Shown here: positions 1-16,200 of the stretch, piece by piece
How the letters are laid out: the number at the start of each line of letters is the position of its first letter
How positions within the stretch are numbered: position 1 is the first letter of the stretch
Source of the DNA: Luscinia megarhynchos
Taxonomy: Eukaryota > Chordata > Aves > Passeriformes > Turdidae
NCBI GenBank assembly: GCA_034336665.1
Contig: JAPFBE010000002.1
Coordinates: 30,979,406 to 31,043,405 of the forward strand
Length of the DNA: 64,000 nt
Reading direction: 5' to 3'
Made by a program: the position numbers and the translations under genes
Notes under the pieces: generated by a model
Told to the model about the DNA's origin: nothing
Database searches by the model: none
What the model saw: the letters and a program-made list of their open reading frames with translations, nothing else

Positions 1-2147
<2,147 letters not shown>

Positions 2148-5100
2148 TAAAGCTGTCACTTAAGTAATTTGTTACTGTTACAAAGTGTAAAAACTGCATA
2201 AAATACTGTTGTAATTCATCATTTCATTTTCTTTGGAATAGTTTGATTGATTGCATACCATTTAAACACTGTATCACAGTTGTTCAGTAATCAGCTAGTG
2301 GTCTAGTCTTGATCTCACTGAATGAAACATATGGGCATTTCCTTAAGGTTCTCCAAGAGGCATCTAGACACTAAATACAAACACGAAATATGAAAATTAA
2401 GCAAAAAAGTTCTAAATCAAAGCATCCGTTAATTCATAACTGTGTAAATAGGTTTAATTTCGCTGGGTTTGCAGCTTGAATGGTGCTCATTGGTCTATGA
2501 TCTTGAAATTCAGTGCAGATTGTATCTAAAATGTAATTCAGACATCAATATAGAGCTTGCTCTGTACCTGTAGCTGACAGGTACTTTTTTCTTGTTTGTT
2601 CCCTGTGGTTAATGGGACCAGCACAGCTTTTGGCACAAGTGAAACAGAAGGAAGGCAGCTCTGAGGGATCTGACAAACACACAGCAGTCAATTAAAATTG
2701 AATGAGTGAAGCTGTTACCAGCCCCAGCTGCTTTCCCCTGGCCCTCTCAGAGACACTGCTAATCAGGGGCATGTGGTATGCACATAAATCTGTGCCTGTA
2801 CTGGCACCTTTTAGCCTGGCATGTAAAGGTAAACTGAGATCAAGATCTGCTATTGCCTATTTGTCAGAACTGTGCAGTGATGCTGGCTTGCCAGCCAGTA
2901 CTTCATCTTCTTCACCACTCTGGATCTATCCTACCACAGAACCTTCCCTTCCAGGCTTCTTGATGCGCAGGAAATTCCTTAGTTAGTAAGCATGTAGTCT
3001 GCTGGCATTGGCAGAGCTGCACTGATTGCATATACCACCTCAAACATCTTAGATATAGTAATTAAAAAAAATGCTTACATGAATGTTAAAGTGAGGAATG
3101 TTTGTGCACTGGAGAACTCTGGTACAGGTATCACTGAAAATTTCAACTGCACTCTCTCTCTGTATTCAACTCTCATCCTTATTCAGAAATTAGTTTTTCA
3201 GTAAAAGAGTTGATAAATCTCTGAGAAAGGCACTTAAATTATTAGAACAGTTGACTCATTGCACATTCTCTGCTGCCTCCTGATAGCCATAGATTGAGAT
3301 CCCTCAAGTAGCTCTCTCATTTGAGGGAGGAAGATGGTTTCATTTCTGTTGCTAACCATTTAGTAAAAAAGTGTCTGCTCATTGTCGATCTCATCCTTCC
3401 CAGCAGCCTTTGGACATCACCCTTTGTAAGCTTCAGGCTCATGAGCTGGAAGGGTGAAGGTAGGTAAATAAAACAGTAGAGCACTATGCAGTGTTTTGAG
3501 CTTCTTCTGTGAGAAAGGATAACAGATAAAAAAAGGAATCCCCTACTTCATTTGATATTATTCAGGAGTTTTATATACCCCTCACTGTGTAATACATAAA
3601 CTGCTGTGGATACAAACCCAAATACCTTTTTTAAAACAGTTCATCTAAGAATATGCTTTCAAACTTCTGGTACTTTGGATTTGTAAGACGACAAAGATAA
3701 CGGGACATATTATGTACTTTCCTAATGCTTTGTGGAGCTTTTCAGCCTAAAGCACTCAACATTATCAAACTATCTTATCTCTGTATCTATGTACCAACCT
3801 CTTTTATTTAATAAGACCTGTTGTGCTTCAGTCATGCCTCAGCAGAGCACTTGAAACAGTTCCTCTGTTTGCTTGTTGGGATCAGGGTCTACCCAAATGA
3901 CTCAGTAGTGTGCCTAGGGACTCCTCAACCTTCCACTGACTCAATTTCCTAAGGAACCTTTTGTGTGAGAATTCAAAATCCTGAAGGAGATATCACAAGT
4001 GATATTTCAGATTCTTCCTAGGTATATATCAGAGGAACTTGAGCAGTCCTGTTAAACCTGCCTGGGACAGTGCCCATGATAACTGTTAAGGATGTGTCTG
4101 AATTATGAGTTGAACTAACAACTAAATAATAGAAACTGATACCAAAATTCTCTTTTCTGCAAAGTATTTGTGTTGTTATTGTTGTGTGTTGTGGCCAGTT
4201 CTGTGTTTGAGAATGACCACATTTAATATCTAATTCCTTCTTCATGATAGCAGCATTCCAGTCCTGCTGCACATGGTTGCAGGGAATCCTGCAAGCTCTG
4301 ACACAAGGAAAAAACACCAGGATACAGCATATTTTCCTTACAATCTCTTATTGAGATTACTGAGCAAAAAAAATTCCAAAAAATTCTTTTTAAACAGAGA
4401 AAACTGCTCTTTGATGAAATACCTAGCTTTAATATAGCAAAGGACTTGGGCTAAATATGAGAAACTGTCTTGGTGGTCTTTCAAATCCTAGTGAAAGGAC
4501 AAACAGATATGTGTAAGTAAAGAATACTCCTGCTATTTTGTGTGCATAACAGGCACTGAGGAAAAAGCAAATGGAATTCACACTTTGATGTACACTTGAA
4601 CATGTATGCACAGAAAGAATAGTATTATACAACAATTTATTTTATTTACCTGGTTGTATTGAATTTGAAATGTAATGCAGTTTTTAAAGTTTCGAATCTG
4701 GAGTTACCTGACTGGGAAAAAAATTTTCTTACCTTTGTCACTATTGAGCATGGAATTCTCACACTGCAATTAATGGCTATTTTATCCAGAGTTTCTGAAA
4801 ATAACTGTTCTGAAATACTTTTTAAATTATGCTTTTATGCGTGAGTTATACTGTATCACCTACCCAAAAAAAATGATTAATGATCTGTCTTTTGAACTTG
4901 ACCATTCTTTCAGTCTTCCAGTTTTGGTTTTGTATAGTGGCAGACTTGTTCTACTCTCATAAATTAGTGGGATATGTATAAAATTTCTCCTCATGTACTT
5001 GGCAGGACAAAGGTTTACCTTACATTTCTTTTGTGGAAGAGTGTCATCTAAAATTTAGACAGAAATAGAAAATAGCAGCTGTGACTATATGCATTTCAGA

Positions 5101-7463
5101 GATTCCTAGCATCTTTTATGGCTTTACCATTATGTTTTTATCTTCTAAAATATTTCAATTTCTGTGGCTGAAGTCTGGAACACTACCCTTTGCTTCCTCT
5201 GGAACCCCCCCTCAAGAAAAGGAAGTTGAAATGCTTTCCAGAGAACAAGTGAGAAAAAGATGCTCGTTCAAAAATGATGGATGCATGGCTAGGGATACTA
5301 GAGCTATTTTTCCCTTCATGACCATGTTCTTCGTGTTAGATGTTGTTTCTAGAGCACCCTGATCACAGGTGTATTTATGAATTTGGTGATGTCACTGGAA
5401 ATGTGCTTTTATTGCTGCATCAGTGTAAATGTCCTGCTCAGTCTTACGTAGCAATGAGGTCTGCAAATCCCCTTCTCTGTCTCAAAGTACTTCAAACAAA
5501 GTTGGTAACTGTTTATATGAAGATGTCCCAGGCTAGATGCTAAGGTTATGAGAAGTAATTTTCCTTCTCACAGAACAAACCCGGCTTCTGTAGTGAATTA
5601 GGTTTTATATTTCTGGAAGAATTTGTATTTTTCCCCTTCAAGCCCCGATCACAGCAGAACATCAGTAGGTAAATGCAGTAATAAACATTGGCCATTGATA
5701 AAGATGGTGGTATTAATTCTTGCAGGGCTGCCACTTCTATGCTGCTCAGAACCATTCAGTGCAAGTTTTTATTTCAAAGTACAGTTGGAACTGCTGCTCT
5801 AATCTGAAAGTTCTTCACAAATGCTAGTCCTGAGTCTCTTTGAGTCTTGCTGACTGTAATGCAGGTGCTGTGCATGCTCTCAGTAGTTCTTCTTATTCTC
5901 TACCTTTATTCCCTGTGCTGGGTGCTTATGTGGTGCAGAAGACTTCAGACTGAGTTGAAGAAATTGAATTATATTTGCTAATTTCTGATAGATTTTTCAT
6001 CTCCTTTTGAATAGTGACCAATCGTTGCTGAAGGTGTCACATATGTAGAAGGGGACATAGGAAGACAGAAGTCTAAAGATTGTAAAAATTACCAAGCAGC
6101 CCATTACAGTTAGGCAAAATAATTCCAAAATTCAGATTCTCATAATACTTCAGTAAGTTCTTACATAAATTATTCTTTCATGGGTGACAGTGAAGAATGT
6201 AACTAAAAGGCAAAAGGGAAAGAGGGAAGAAGTTTTGATCAGATATTTGAAGGCAAATGAAAAGCCTGTCAGGCAGAAGAGCACAAGAAGACCCTTTCAG
6301 ATGGCATTTTTCTCCTCAGGAGAGGCTCTTACACCAACAATGGTGAGATTGTGATCAGAGCCAGAGTAGCTGCTCCTGGATGCCAAGAGGGAGCAGACAG
6401 GGGATATAGGAAAGGAGAAGCATTTTAAAATACTCTGCAGAGAACATTTCTTCAAAAGAGTACATTCTATTAAACACAGGATTCATTCTTCCACAGCATT
6501 TTTTTTCTTCCTATAATGACATTTTCCTCCTTTGTATGAGGTCACCATATAAAAGGATTGAATTGTGCGGTTTCACACGCCAACACCATTTTGCTGTCAT
6601 GGAAAATGGCAGCCTGCCATCAGCTGCAAAGGTGTAACAGGTCACTCAGGGGTTTTGGCGCCAATGATTCCCTTCCTCAAGCTGGGAAATTAATTTTTGC
6701 CAGCAGAGTCACAACACTTGAGATTCTCGACACAGGAAAATAATTCAAAGATGCCAAATAAAAGAACTGCAACTGCTGAACTGTCCTGCCTGAAGCCTTC
6801 CCTTGCATCCTTTAATAAATACTGCTGAATTGGACAGTGTCCTCTTTATCTTGGAGGGCATTTCCATAGACTCCCTTCAGAAGAAAAATATCAGTCCAGA
6901 CACTATTACATGGAGTTCTAAAAACAGAGTGACTGCACACTGAAAGCTTCTTTTTTCCCAACTCACTGATGCCCATCATTCACATTCATTTTGTCATTTA
7001 ACTAAAGGTGTTTCTACATCTTGTGTGAGTTCTTTAGACTGTGCCCAGCACTCTTTCAACATGGAACCCTGGTTGTTCACATGTCAGGCAATGGACATAA
7101 ACTTCATTAGCCTCTTGTTTATCTTCTTTATAATACACATAGTTGTGGTGTTAAGGTAACTTTGATGTCATCCATTGCACTGCTGTATTCCTGATGGTCA
7201 AGGATATGTACATACCTGTTTCTAGCATGGCTTTCTCCCAGGGAATACTTGCACTTAGTATGGGGTGATGGAGAAACAGTCCATAATGTTGCTTTTAGAC
7301 ATGCTGACTGACAGAAATCTTCATAATATTTGAAGGATCTAGAAGAGTGATTGGAATTGCTCACATCATCCTCGGAGGGTATTTGATTTGATTTTACATC
7401 GTTCTGCAAGATTCCCTTCTGTTTCCATAAGAATAGTCAGAGAAAACAGAATATCTTACCATG

Positions 7464-7828
7464 CTGCAGGCTGGTGGAAGAGAGTTACTGGAAAATCTGG
7501 AATGCTGCCCAGCAGGAAAGGACCTAGTGTTGGTCAACAGCCAGCCGAATATGAGCCAGAGTGTGCCCAGGTGGCCAAGAAGGTCAATGGCACCCTGACC
7601 TGTACCAGCAATAGTGCGGCCAGTAGGACCAGGACAGGGATTGTACCCTCTATTTGGCACTGGTGAGGGCACACCTTAAGAGCTATGTGCAGTTCTGGGC
7701 CTCTCACTACAAGAAGGACATCAGAGTGCTGGAGCTTGTCCAGAGAAGGGTGGCAGAGCTGGTGAAGGGGCTGCTCATATAGATGTGGCACTTAGGGGAC
7801 ATAGTTTGGTGGTGCACTTGGCAGTGCT
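7464..7828 (+). mobile_element. CR1 LINE fragment, internally deleted
   Basis: Remnant of a chicken-repeat-1 non-LTR retrotransposon in sense orientation. The stretch from about 7464 to 7770 matches the end of CR1 ORF2 and start of the 3' region: GCTGCCCAGCAGGAAAGGAC, then a NMSQSVPRWPRR-like segment, ATAGTGCGGCCAGTAGGACC, CTCACTACAAGAAGGACAT and CCAGAGAAGGGTGGCAGAGC. From about 7775 it jumps to the 3' terminal block ATGTGGCACTTAGGGGACAT and GGTGCACTTGGCAGTGCT. The intervening several hundred bases of normal CR1 3' region are missing. The overlapping open frames on both strands are CR1-derived or chance. Matching is from memory of the CR1 consensus; boundaries are good to roughly 20 bases. 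Confidence 0.85.
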
Positions 7829-9665
7829 CTTCTCCTTTTACTTCTAAAATTGCTTCAGTTAAAGGCTGAAGTGTAGCTTGTACACTGGTACTACTATCAG
7901 TCTTCCATTAAAGGCATTATGAGAACTCCTTTAATCTCTGCATGCAAGAAGATATAGACATAGTATTTAATTTAAATGAAAGAAGTATCTCACAGGTGAT
8001 GCTGAAAAGTAATGTAGTAATTGCAGAGAGACTCTACAGCATTTGTTGACAGTGCATTTTGGTGCAGACAGCACCTGTTTACCTTAGGAGAAATCTTACT
8101 TCCCTCTTTGGTTATAAACATTTTATTAGTACTTTGATAACCATAATTTTCATATGTTAAAATAACTTTGTGGGTAAAATCTCACAGTTTGAGAAATTAC
8201 TTCCCTCAATGGCTTCACAAGGAATTTCCTATTGTAATGATGATTTTTTATATTAAAAGGTGCTTGCCTGCACCTGATTCCTAAAACAAACACTAAGATG
8301 TTCATGCTTTTGCTTACCTGTGTTTAGATTGCTGCAGTACAGTTTGGGTCTATGCCCCACAGCATCCCCCTATGCAGCTGTATGCATCTCTGCAGACAGA
8401 TGTCAGGCTGTCCATTTTCAACACACTTCCTGTGTAGTCTTTATTTGTAAAAATTACTCAAATGAAGTAAAGCAGGACTCTGGGCATACCCAGAAACAGT
8501 CTTTATGTACGAAATTTTTTTCTTTATTTCCTAAAGCCTCATTGATGATTTCACAAGACTTACCTTTCAGGTTCTTACTGATCTCTAGTTTGTTTTCTAA
8601 GAAGTCAGTCAACAGGTATATCATTTTGCAGTAAAGGTTGGGAGCTTTTATTTGTGGGTTATTTACTGCCAAATATTCAAAGACAAAATGCTGCTTGTTT
8701 GGAGATTTTTATGCTTTACTCTCAAAGTATTTTTGGAAATGATCCTTTGATTTGTCTTTTGTAAATTGTCTTAGTTTGCATTGTTGAAGTAGTTTCTGCA
8801 ACAAGGCTTTCCACTCTTAGCATTTTGTTATTCAAGGATATGATTTTACACTGAGAGAAAGTTAGGTGTAAGTTCTACTCAGAGCCATCAACAACACCAG
8901 GGAGTCTCACTCTGCACAGGAAGACAAGGCATACAAATAGATACATGATCACTTCTTGTGCCACTACGTTAAAGGTTTTTGTTCTTTAGCATGGGGAATA
9001 CCATTTTTCATTCCACGTCAAAATTTATTTATGTTTTAATGCTAGTTTTCCAAAGAGCTTTTGAGCTACTTAAACAATGTATTTCAGCTAAGAGAGGCTA
9101 CACTGTTACAGTATCTCTGGTGTACTGCATATACCTTACATGAGAAGTAACTTTGAGTGTAAAATAACTGATCTGTAAGTACTAAATGACATTTGGTCAA
9201 CTGGGTGGTTGATAATTACAAAACCAAACTGTGACAGGAACAATTAATTTGATCAATTTGAGTATCCGTTGTAGCTTTCTCTAGCATACCTATGACTCAA
9301 ATCATGCTATGATAGAAAACAAAAACCCACAATTTTATGTTTCATTATCATTAGACAGAGAAGAGAAAGGGGTAAATATGTGAGGGTGTCACAAATAATG
9401 AACCTGTTAAGTAAAAGCTAACATAGTAATGTACTTGAATGAAAAAGGGTTTATACTGAAAGCATTTGATTAAGTTTTAAAGTGGTGGCGCATTTTTAGC
9501 CCTGCATGACGATGGGCACTCCTGTAAAATGGGGATGTTAAATTTTTTTAGTAGTAGTATTACTATTTCCTTTTATTCTTCTTAAGGGTGATAACTTGGC
9601 AACAACCTGCCAGTGTTAACTCCTGTGTGGCTTCAGGTTGAAAACATTTGTGAGTGCTGTTCCTC

Positions 9666-9895
9666 TCTCGTGGTTTGACCCCAACCAGCAGCTAAACCCC
9701 ACGCAGCCACTCGCTCAGTTCCCCACAGCGGGATGGAGGAGAAAAATGGAAGACTAAAAGTGAAAAAACTCAAGAGATTGGATAAAGACAGTTTAATAAG
9801 GACAGCAAAAGCCACACACACAAGGAAAGCAAACCAAGACATTAATTTGCCACAGCAAAACAAGGAATTTCATATTCCACCACTTTCTATGGCAG
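9666..9895 (-). mobile_element. Avian endogenous-retrovirus LTR remnant (antisense)
   Basis: The block GTGGTTTGACCCCAACCAGC, CACGCAGCCACTCGCTCA, CAGCGGGATGGAGGAGAAAA and AAAGACAGTTTAATAAGGAC resembles an LTR common in neoavian genomes as I remember it. On the minus strand the TTAATAAG segment lies where a polyadenylation region would be, so the LTR is called antisense to CTNND2. Only one end of the LTR seems present; similarity fades after about 9895, and no second LTR or internal retroviral coding region is visible. The open frames across it are not meaningful. Family assignment (ERVL-like or other) cannot be made without a repeat library. Confidence 0.6.
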
Positions 9896-12800
9896 GTAGT
9901 TTTCTTGGCATCATGCATCTTGTGGCATTCTTGCAGTGCCAGTAATTTGAAGTGGGATATAGGGGCTGAAGATATCTTTTCCTCTGTCCTATAGGAAGAT
10001 CTCTAAAACACCTGGAATGGCTGAAAGATGAATCTTCTTTTGGTTTGAAATAGAAATAATGCCCTTTTTTTTTCTTCCCGTGATCAAAATCCCATCACTT
10101 GGATACTCTAACTATGGCTTTTCCCACCTTCTTTCCACAGAATTTTTTTAGAAAATTTAGTAGTAGACTAACCCTTGTTTTCTACCATTGCTGCTTGGTT
10201 TTGATTTTCTTTTTTTTTACTTCTGCACTGTGTAACCACTCGTGATCACTCTGCTCCCTTCCATTTTATTCATTCCTGCAGCCAGTAGCTTGAATTCTCT
10301 TTCTCTGTTGAGGGAGGCAGATATAAATGGTTTGTTTCTCCTGAGAAAAGCACTAATATCTGCGCTTCAAGCTCTTCTCTATTGACAGGTGTGCAAGAGA
10401 GTTTGTAGGACAGCATTTCAGTAACTGCAGTGCCCAGTTTGAAGTGTCTCATATGTCTGCTCTAGATGTCCCTTTATGCCATCTCCATGATACCCTCTCT
10501 CCTCTTCCAGTTTTGCATATAGTACAAGCTTGTGGCTGAATGTTCTTCCTCTTTAACTAAATTAAATTTACTAAATTAATTGAAACAGGTGAGACAGATA
10601 TGGCTACATTGGTCTTGACACAATAGCTTATGTTAACTGTTATGACCGCCTGAATATGGGTGGTCTTAATTACAATGCTAATAAAAACTCAGTTTCATTC
10701 ACCTCATGTAAAGTATTGTAATTATGTTTCTCAGTCTGGAGACCAGCACTGAGTTACTAAATAATATTTATGAAAGTATATCACTCTTATTTTTTTCTTG
10801 CTAACATATTTTCTTTATTTTGCTAGTAACTTCCAGCAAAAACGATAAGGTAGTAGGCCTTTTCACTTTTTCACAGGAAAAAAGCATAAAAGTGTACCTT
10901 CTATCTGGTGATTAATTCTTACACTGACAGTCTTGCATTCAAAAGTATTTCTGTGTGCATTTCTGTGTTTAGCTTTGCCATCTCACTTACACAAAACCAT
11001 TTTATGATATTTCTCTTTTTTCTGATGAGAGAGTGCATCTCTGTTTTGTGCAGTCTTTACACTGATTAAAATTGAGTATTAATGAGTGTCACTGAGTGCT
11101 GTGTGCCCACAATATGTGCTTTCTGTAGCACTAAAGTGGCATTGTACACTCTGGGATCCATCTGGGATCATTATACAATCTTGATTTCATCATCAAGATA
11201 CTGTGCCTGAATTATAATAATGATTTACTGTGTACCTGGCATAAATTTCACTTGATTTGAGATTAGGAAAAAGTTCCAGTTGTTCAATAAATGAATTAAT
11301 GACAAGCAGGAGTAGCATTTGCTTATTATGGGGAAAGGCAGATTTAGGATGTTAAGTTGGGATGTTAATTGAAAATTGCAGAACAAAGTAGTGGCAGATT
11401 GCTCGGGCCAGTTCTTTTCTTTTAATCCTCTGCTCTGCTAAGGGTCTTTGATGAATACTTTGGGTTTATTGCATTCACATTTCAAAATTATTTCTGTTGG
11501 AATAAAGCTTCAATCATGTAAAGTGGCATGATTTTAAAAAGAAATAACTAAGAGTGTATTATTTCATAAATGTGAAGGAACATCTGGTTATGGTTAGGTT
11601 TTTTTGAGTTAATGCTAGATAAGAAAAAATTAGACATTTTTCTTGCCTTCCTGTTTTCACTTGTTTTGTAACATACCATTCTTTCTCATCTTGAGAAGAG
11701 ACTGAATCAAACAAATTTACAAGTGACTTAAAACATTATTTTACAAAACTGTGTGCTTAATATTGAGAATGTATGTTGATATTTTCATCTCAACACTGCT
11801 TTACACTGCTTTTGTTTTCTTCCCTCCCACTGCCAAGTTATTCCCTCTCCAGGGAATAACCAAAAGGACAGTATTTTCCCACTCTTTTAAGTTCCTCTCT
11901 AAGGTTTTTTATGATAGTAATAGTCAGTAACAATTATTTAGAGTGAAAGAGAGCCAAAATTTTATATATATTCAACTAGAAGTAGTAGTTAACAAATGTC
12001 CATGTTTCATTTGGATAGTGGCAACTTTGCTCTTTGGACTCTGCTGTTTATTCACTACAGTGAATCACAAACATCTTTGGGATGCAGAATTTGACCTCTC
12101 TTCTGCTGTGTTTTAGGGTCCTGGTTCTGGTCTTCTTGCAGGCAGAAGGGAGTGAGTGAGGCCTTGAACAAGAACCTGTCTAGACTCCCTGTTTGTCTGG
12201 GTTTAGCACTCCTACCCTGTCTGCCTCTCTGGAGATGGGAATACCGGCTAAAGGTTTCTATCTTTTCAGCTCTAGGCAGTCAGAATAAGCACCTAGAAGA
12301 GAATTTCAGGCAATAAATTTGATAAGCGAAAAAATTCAGATGTGAATATCTGGTGAAAATGCTTTTCTTGCGGTTAGGAGAAGAGGGGGGAAAAAAGCAG
12401 TATTATGTGTGCAAGATGAATGCCTTTGTGCTGCTTTCTGTGGTATGCAGCAGACACAGAAAGAACATTTCACTGTACTGTTCCTCTCTCCATTGGTCTG
12501 TGGAAAGCATGTTGTAGTTGTATCAAAACATTTGCAAAAGCTTTATCTTTTGTATTTGAAAATATTCAGTGGTAAGTTATGAAGGATAATACACTGAAAG
12601 ACAGTGTCATTTGACATAGGTAGTCAGATACATAGGTAGTATGACATTTTGAATGGGTAATAAATATATTTGCAGCTTTTTCAAGCAGTATAGTGCTCTA
12701 ATGTATATGCCATGGATTTCTTTCTATTCATAACTTTCCTACCAATTGCTTCTCTGATTTATTAGACTGATGGTGTGAATGCAGAGGATCACTTTCTTAT

Positions 12801-13191
12801 TGTAGAGCATATTTTTTTATTACTGTTCTCATCATCCAGCAAGCCATGGTAAGACTTTGCACACTATAGATAGAAATAAAATAGCCTAGATTGATATCAA
12901 TATCTGTAATTTGATGCTTTCTCAACATATCTCCACTAAAAAGCTTGGCAGCCAAATGATTTCAATAAGGGAAATCATAGACCTGATAAGAAAGGACCTG
13001 CCAAATGAAACTTTCAAGGTAAAGACCATCAGTTGATCTTCAAAATGTGTTTAAAAATACAAAGAGATGGCTGTTACTAAGCTACTGAGAATGGTGGTAG
13101 CAGAAGGCACAGGTTTGTAGAGACGTAAGAACTAAGAGAGAAATTTTCTCTAAAACAGAAATATCCCCCTTGAAACCAGTACGTGTGAATG

Positions 13192-13236
13192 CGTGTGTAT
13201 ATATATATAAATATACACACACACACACACACACAC
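13192..13236. repeat. GT-TA-AC alternating microsatellite
   Basis: A CGTGTGTATATATATA run is followed by TAAATAT and a pure AC run of 22 bases (13215-13236). The GTGTGTATAT arm and the ATATACACAC arm are inverted complements, so the locus is both an alternating purine-pyrimidine tract and an inverted repeat. Confidence 0.9.
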
Positions 13237-16200
13237 TCATTTATTATGCAATACATACATTTATAAATATATAAAATTTTGCACATTGATCTGTGGATAT
13301 TACAAAGTGTATTAGCTATGAGGCAGATGTTTACTTGTGTTGACTTTTTAAATGGGGAGATTGAGGAAAGATTCCATAGTGCAGCTTTCTGCTTCACTGA
13401 AACTCTTAAACTGCAGGTCATGGCCTGCGTTTGTGAACTTAGACAAAAATTTAAATTTTATGTGCCTGGGGTTCTCTTGGCAAAATATCCTGCCAGAGGG
13501 GGATGTTGTTAGAATGTGTTCCTTAGCTCTTGAGGGAGTAGCTTGCTCCCAAAATACTTCAGAACAGAAAATTCTCATTCTCAAAAGAGTGAAAGATTCT
13601 TTGAAGGATAATTTCCTACATAATTTCTGAGAACACCTCACATTTAAATCACAGTAGAGAATGTCCTGTCAGCAGAGGTCATCAGGTATGATGCTCAGCG
13701 TAATAAATTGTAAATATATTTTCAATCTAAGAAGAAGCCTTTTGTTTATTCTGTGAGACAAACTGAGGTAACTACAGCAGGCATCAAAAAAGGAACTTCT
13801 TGAATTTCCAATTAGATCTGAAATGTCAGATAGAGTTGTTTTGTTGTTTGGGCTTAAATTACTGAAAAATAATTTCTTTGGTCTTGTTGGACCATCTTGT
13901 TCCTAGATGGTAGTTGTGTTCACATTGACTAAATCCCATTTATGATATCCTTAACCAAACAGAGTGAACTACAGCTTCAGAAATTTTCTTATAACACTGA
14001 GGTGATGTCCTCTATTGCTGTTAAAATATTTGAAGAAGTGATGTACTGCTTTCTCTAAAAACCTTACTTTTGCTTAATATTTAAAAAAAATAAAATTGAA
14101 TTTTCTTTGTCTTGTTAAACTTCACTAGTATCTGGTTATAGGAATACCAGAATGCTTTTTGTTGAAATATATATGTCAGTTCTTTTCATCAGTAATAAAT
14201 GTAAACCTTCTAAAATAGATATTTAATTATTTTTAAATACCAGAAAGTAAATGATCCAAACAAACCCTTGGTGTTAATCATCATTTTTCACTTAATGTCA
14301 GACAGTAGTAAATCAGTTGATTGGTTGAGTAATGCCGGTGTCTTTGCCTCCTAAATTAATACTGCTATTGCACTGTCTATGAAGTGCACACTGCTGAATC
14401 TTCTTTAAAATTGTGCATTTTTTGAAAAACAAAGACCCTGAGTCAATATCAAGTAGTTACCACAGAGATATTGCTTTTAACAGTGGCATTGAAAATTGTT
14501 TTTCCGATGCCTTTGCAGTCGGACAAGCACGTAAGGTCATCTCTGTGCTTGCAGTTAGAAGCATTATTTGGAAGATCCCACTAGTCTTTCATGATTAGAG
14601 TAGGATATTTGTGTTGTCCTTCAACTGTAATGTTTTTTGAAAGTATTAGTGTAAAGTGCTTTACAATTACAGGTAACTCCTGCCTACCCAGGGATTTTTT
14701 TTTTTTGTAAAATCTAAAATCACACGAAAACTTTGATTTATAATAGATATAGCCTTCCTACCAAGCATGAAAAACAAGATGTGTCACAGAGCAGAATACA
14801 TTAAAGGCTTACTGACTGAGAAAGCGGCATATTTATTCATACCTTCTCTGGGCAATTTTAGAACATGATTTTGAGTCTCCTCCTGTTCAGAAAATGGTTT
14901 TGACCCTCTGTCAACCCCACACATAGATTCATAGATCTAAAGAGGTCACTTAAGAGACACAGAGAAAAACAAATCTGTACTCAGTAACAGAAATAAGATA
15001 CCGACTACCATAAAAAAAGCTCCTGAGTATTAACCCCATGTTTTGCATCCTCACGTCACACAACCTTTCCACCAAACACCCACCTGGTTTCTATAGACAC
15101 TGAAAAAAAGATCCCCATCCTTCTCCACTCAGTGCAGTTTAGCACAGAGGGAACAATTTCTATTTAACTTTAAATATACTTTTACTGTACTTTTACTTGT
15201 GCATATATACCAGTAATTGAACTTTATTTACGTTATGCCTATTCACAGTTTTATGTTACCTTGGTATCTGATAAAAAAGTTCTATTGAGAAAGCCATTCT
15301 TAAATAGGACCTACATCCAAACCTTGATTTAGATTCTTTAAACAAATTAGACTTTATAGTTAATGCAGTAATTTGCATAACATTCTGCTCTATTTTCAGC
15401 TAAAATTGCTCAGCACTTTTTAAAACCTGTAGCAAATTACTTCACTAATGAGGCTTAATTACCCTATGATGTTACAGGCAAATTTGTCCATAATACATCT
15501 CATGTGCTTTTGCAATATACAGATTTTGTATTGTCTACCTGCTGTTCCATAGGCACATGAGAAGAAATAATGGAGAGGACTTAAAGTGTGAACCTGTATA
15601 TTTGTCTTAAGAGAGGTGCTGCATTAAATATTATTTCCAGTATTCTGTTCTGATGAGTTATTTTCTCCTCTTCACATCCATTTCAAGTTCTAGGAATCAG
15701 CCCTCTGAAACAAGCTAGCAGTGGGGCTGCTCATCTTCCAAACCCTTCTCTAAAAAGTGGTGTAGTTCTTTCCCTCTTAGATGAAAGTCATTTTAGTGAT
15801 GTAAAAAAGGCCAAGATAAATAAGTGAGAGAATTTGTAACTGCAGTAAAAGCGTGAAGAAATGTAATAATTTCATGGATACTGTGTATAAGCAGTCAGTG
15901 TAGTCAAGTTGCTGTGCGGCTGTCTTGGCCTCTGCTGCAGTGCCCTGGTCAGTGTGGGCACATAGCAGTGAGCCTGAGAAGAGCAGGGTGGCTGTAGCCA
16001 GAGTGTCTCACAAACACTACACAGCCTGCCACCACTTAAAAATTCTTGGGAATTTGGTTTGGCTCACTTGTAGCTTCTCCTTCCAGCACTGGTGGAACAA
16101 AGTTGCTCAAAATCCATTCACATGTGAAGTAGTTAGCACTTGCCCTGCTGGCTGGAACGCCAGCATCTAAGAACATTAAAACCAATTCTTACTAGCTATT

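Noticed and set aside
3301..3327. Hairpin CCCTCAA ... TTGAGGG
   Set aside because: A 7-bp stem with a loop of over 10 bases is expected by chance many times in 64 kb.
9505..9560. CTGTAAAATGGGGATGTTAA resembling the end of MIR
   Set aside because: Match is only about 20 bases with no core upstream; too short to call.
14925..14965. GATTCATAGATCTAAAGAGG resembling the complement of a CR1 3' end
   Set aside because: No further CR1 sequence follows in either direction, so the similarity is not supported.
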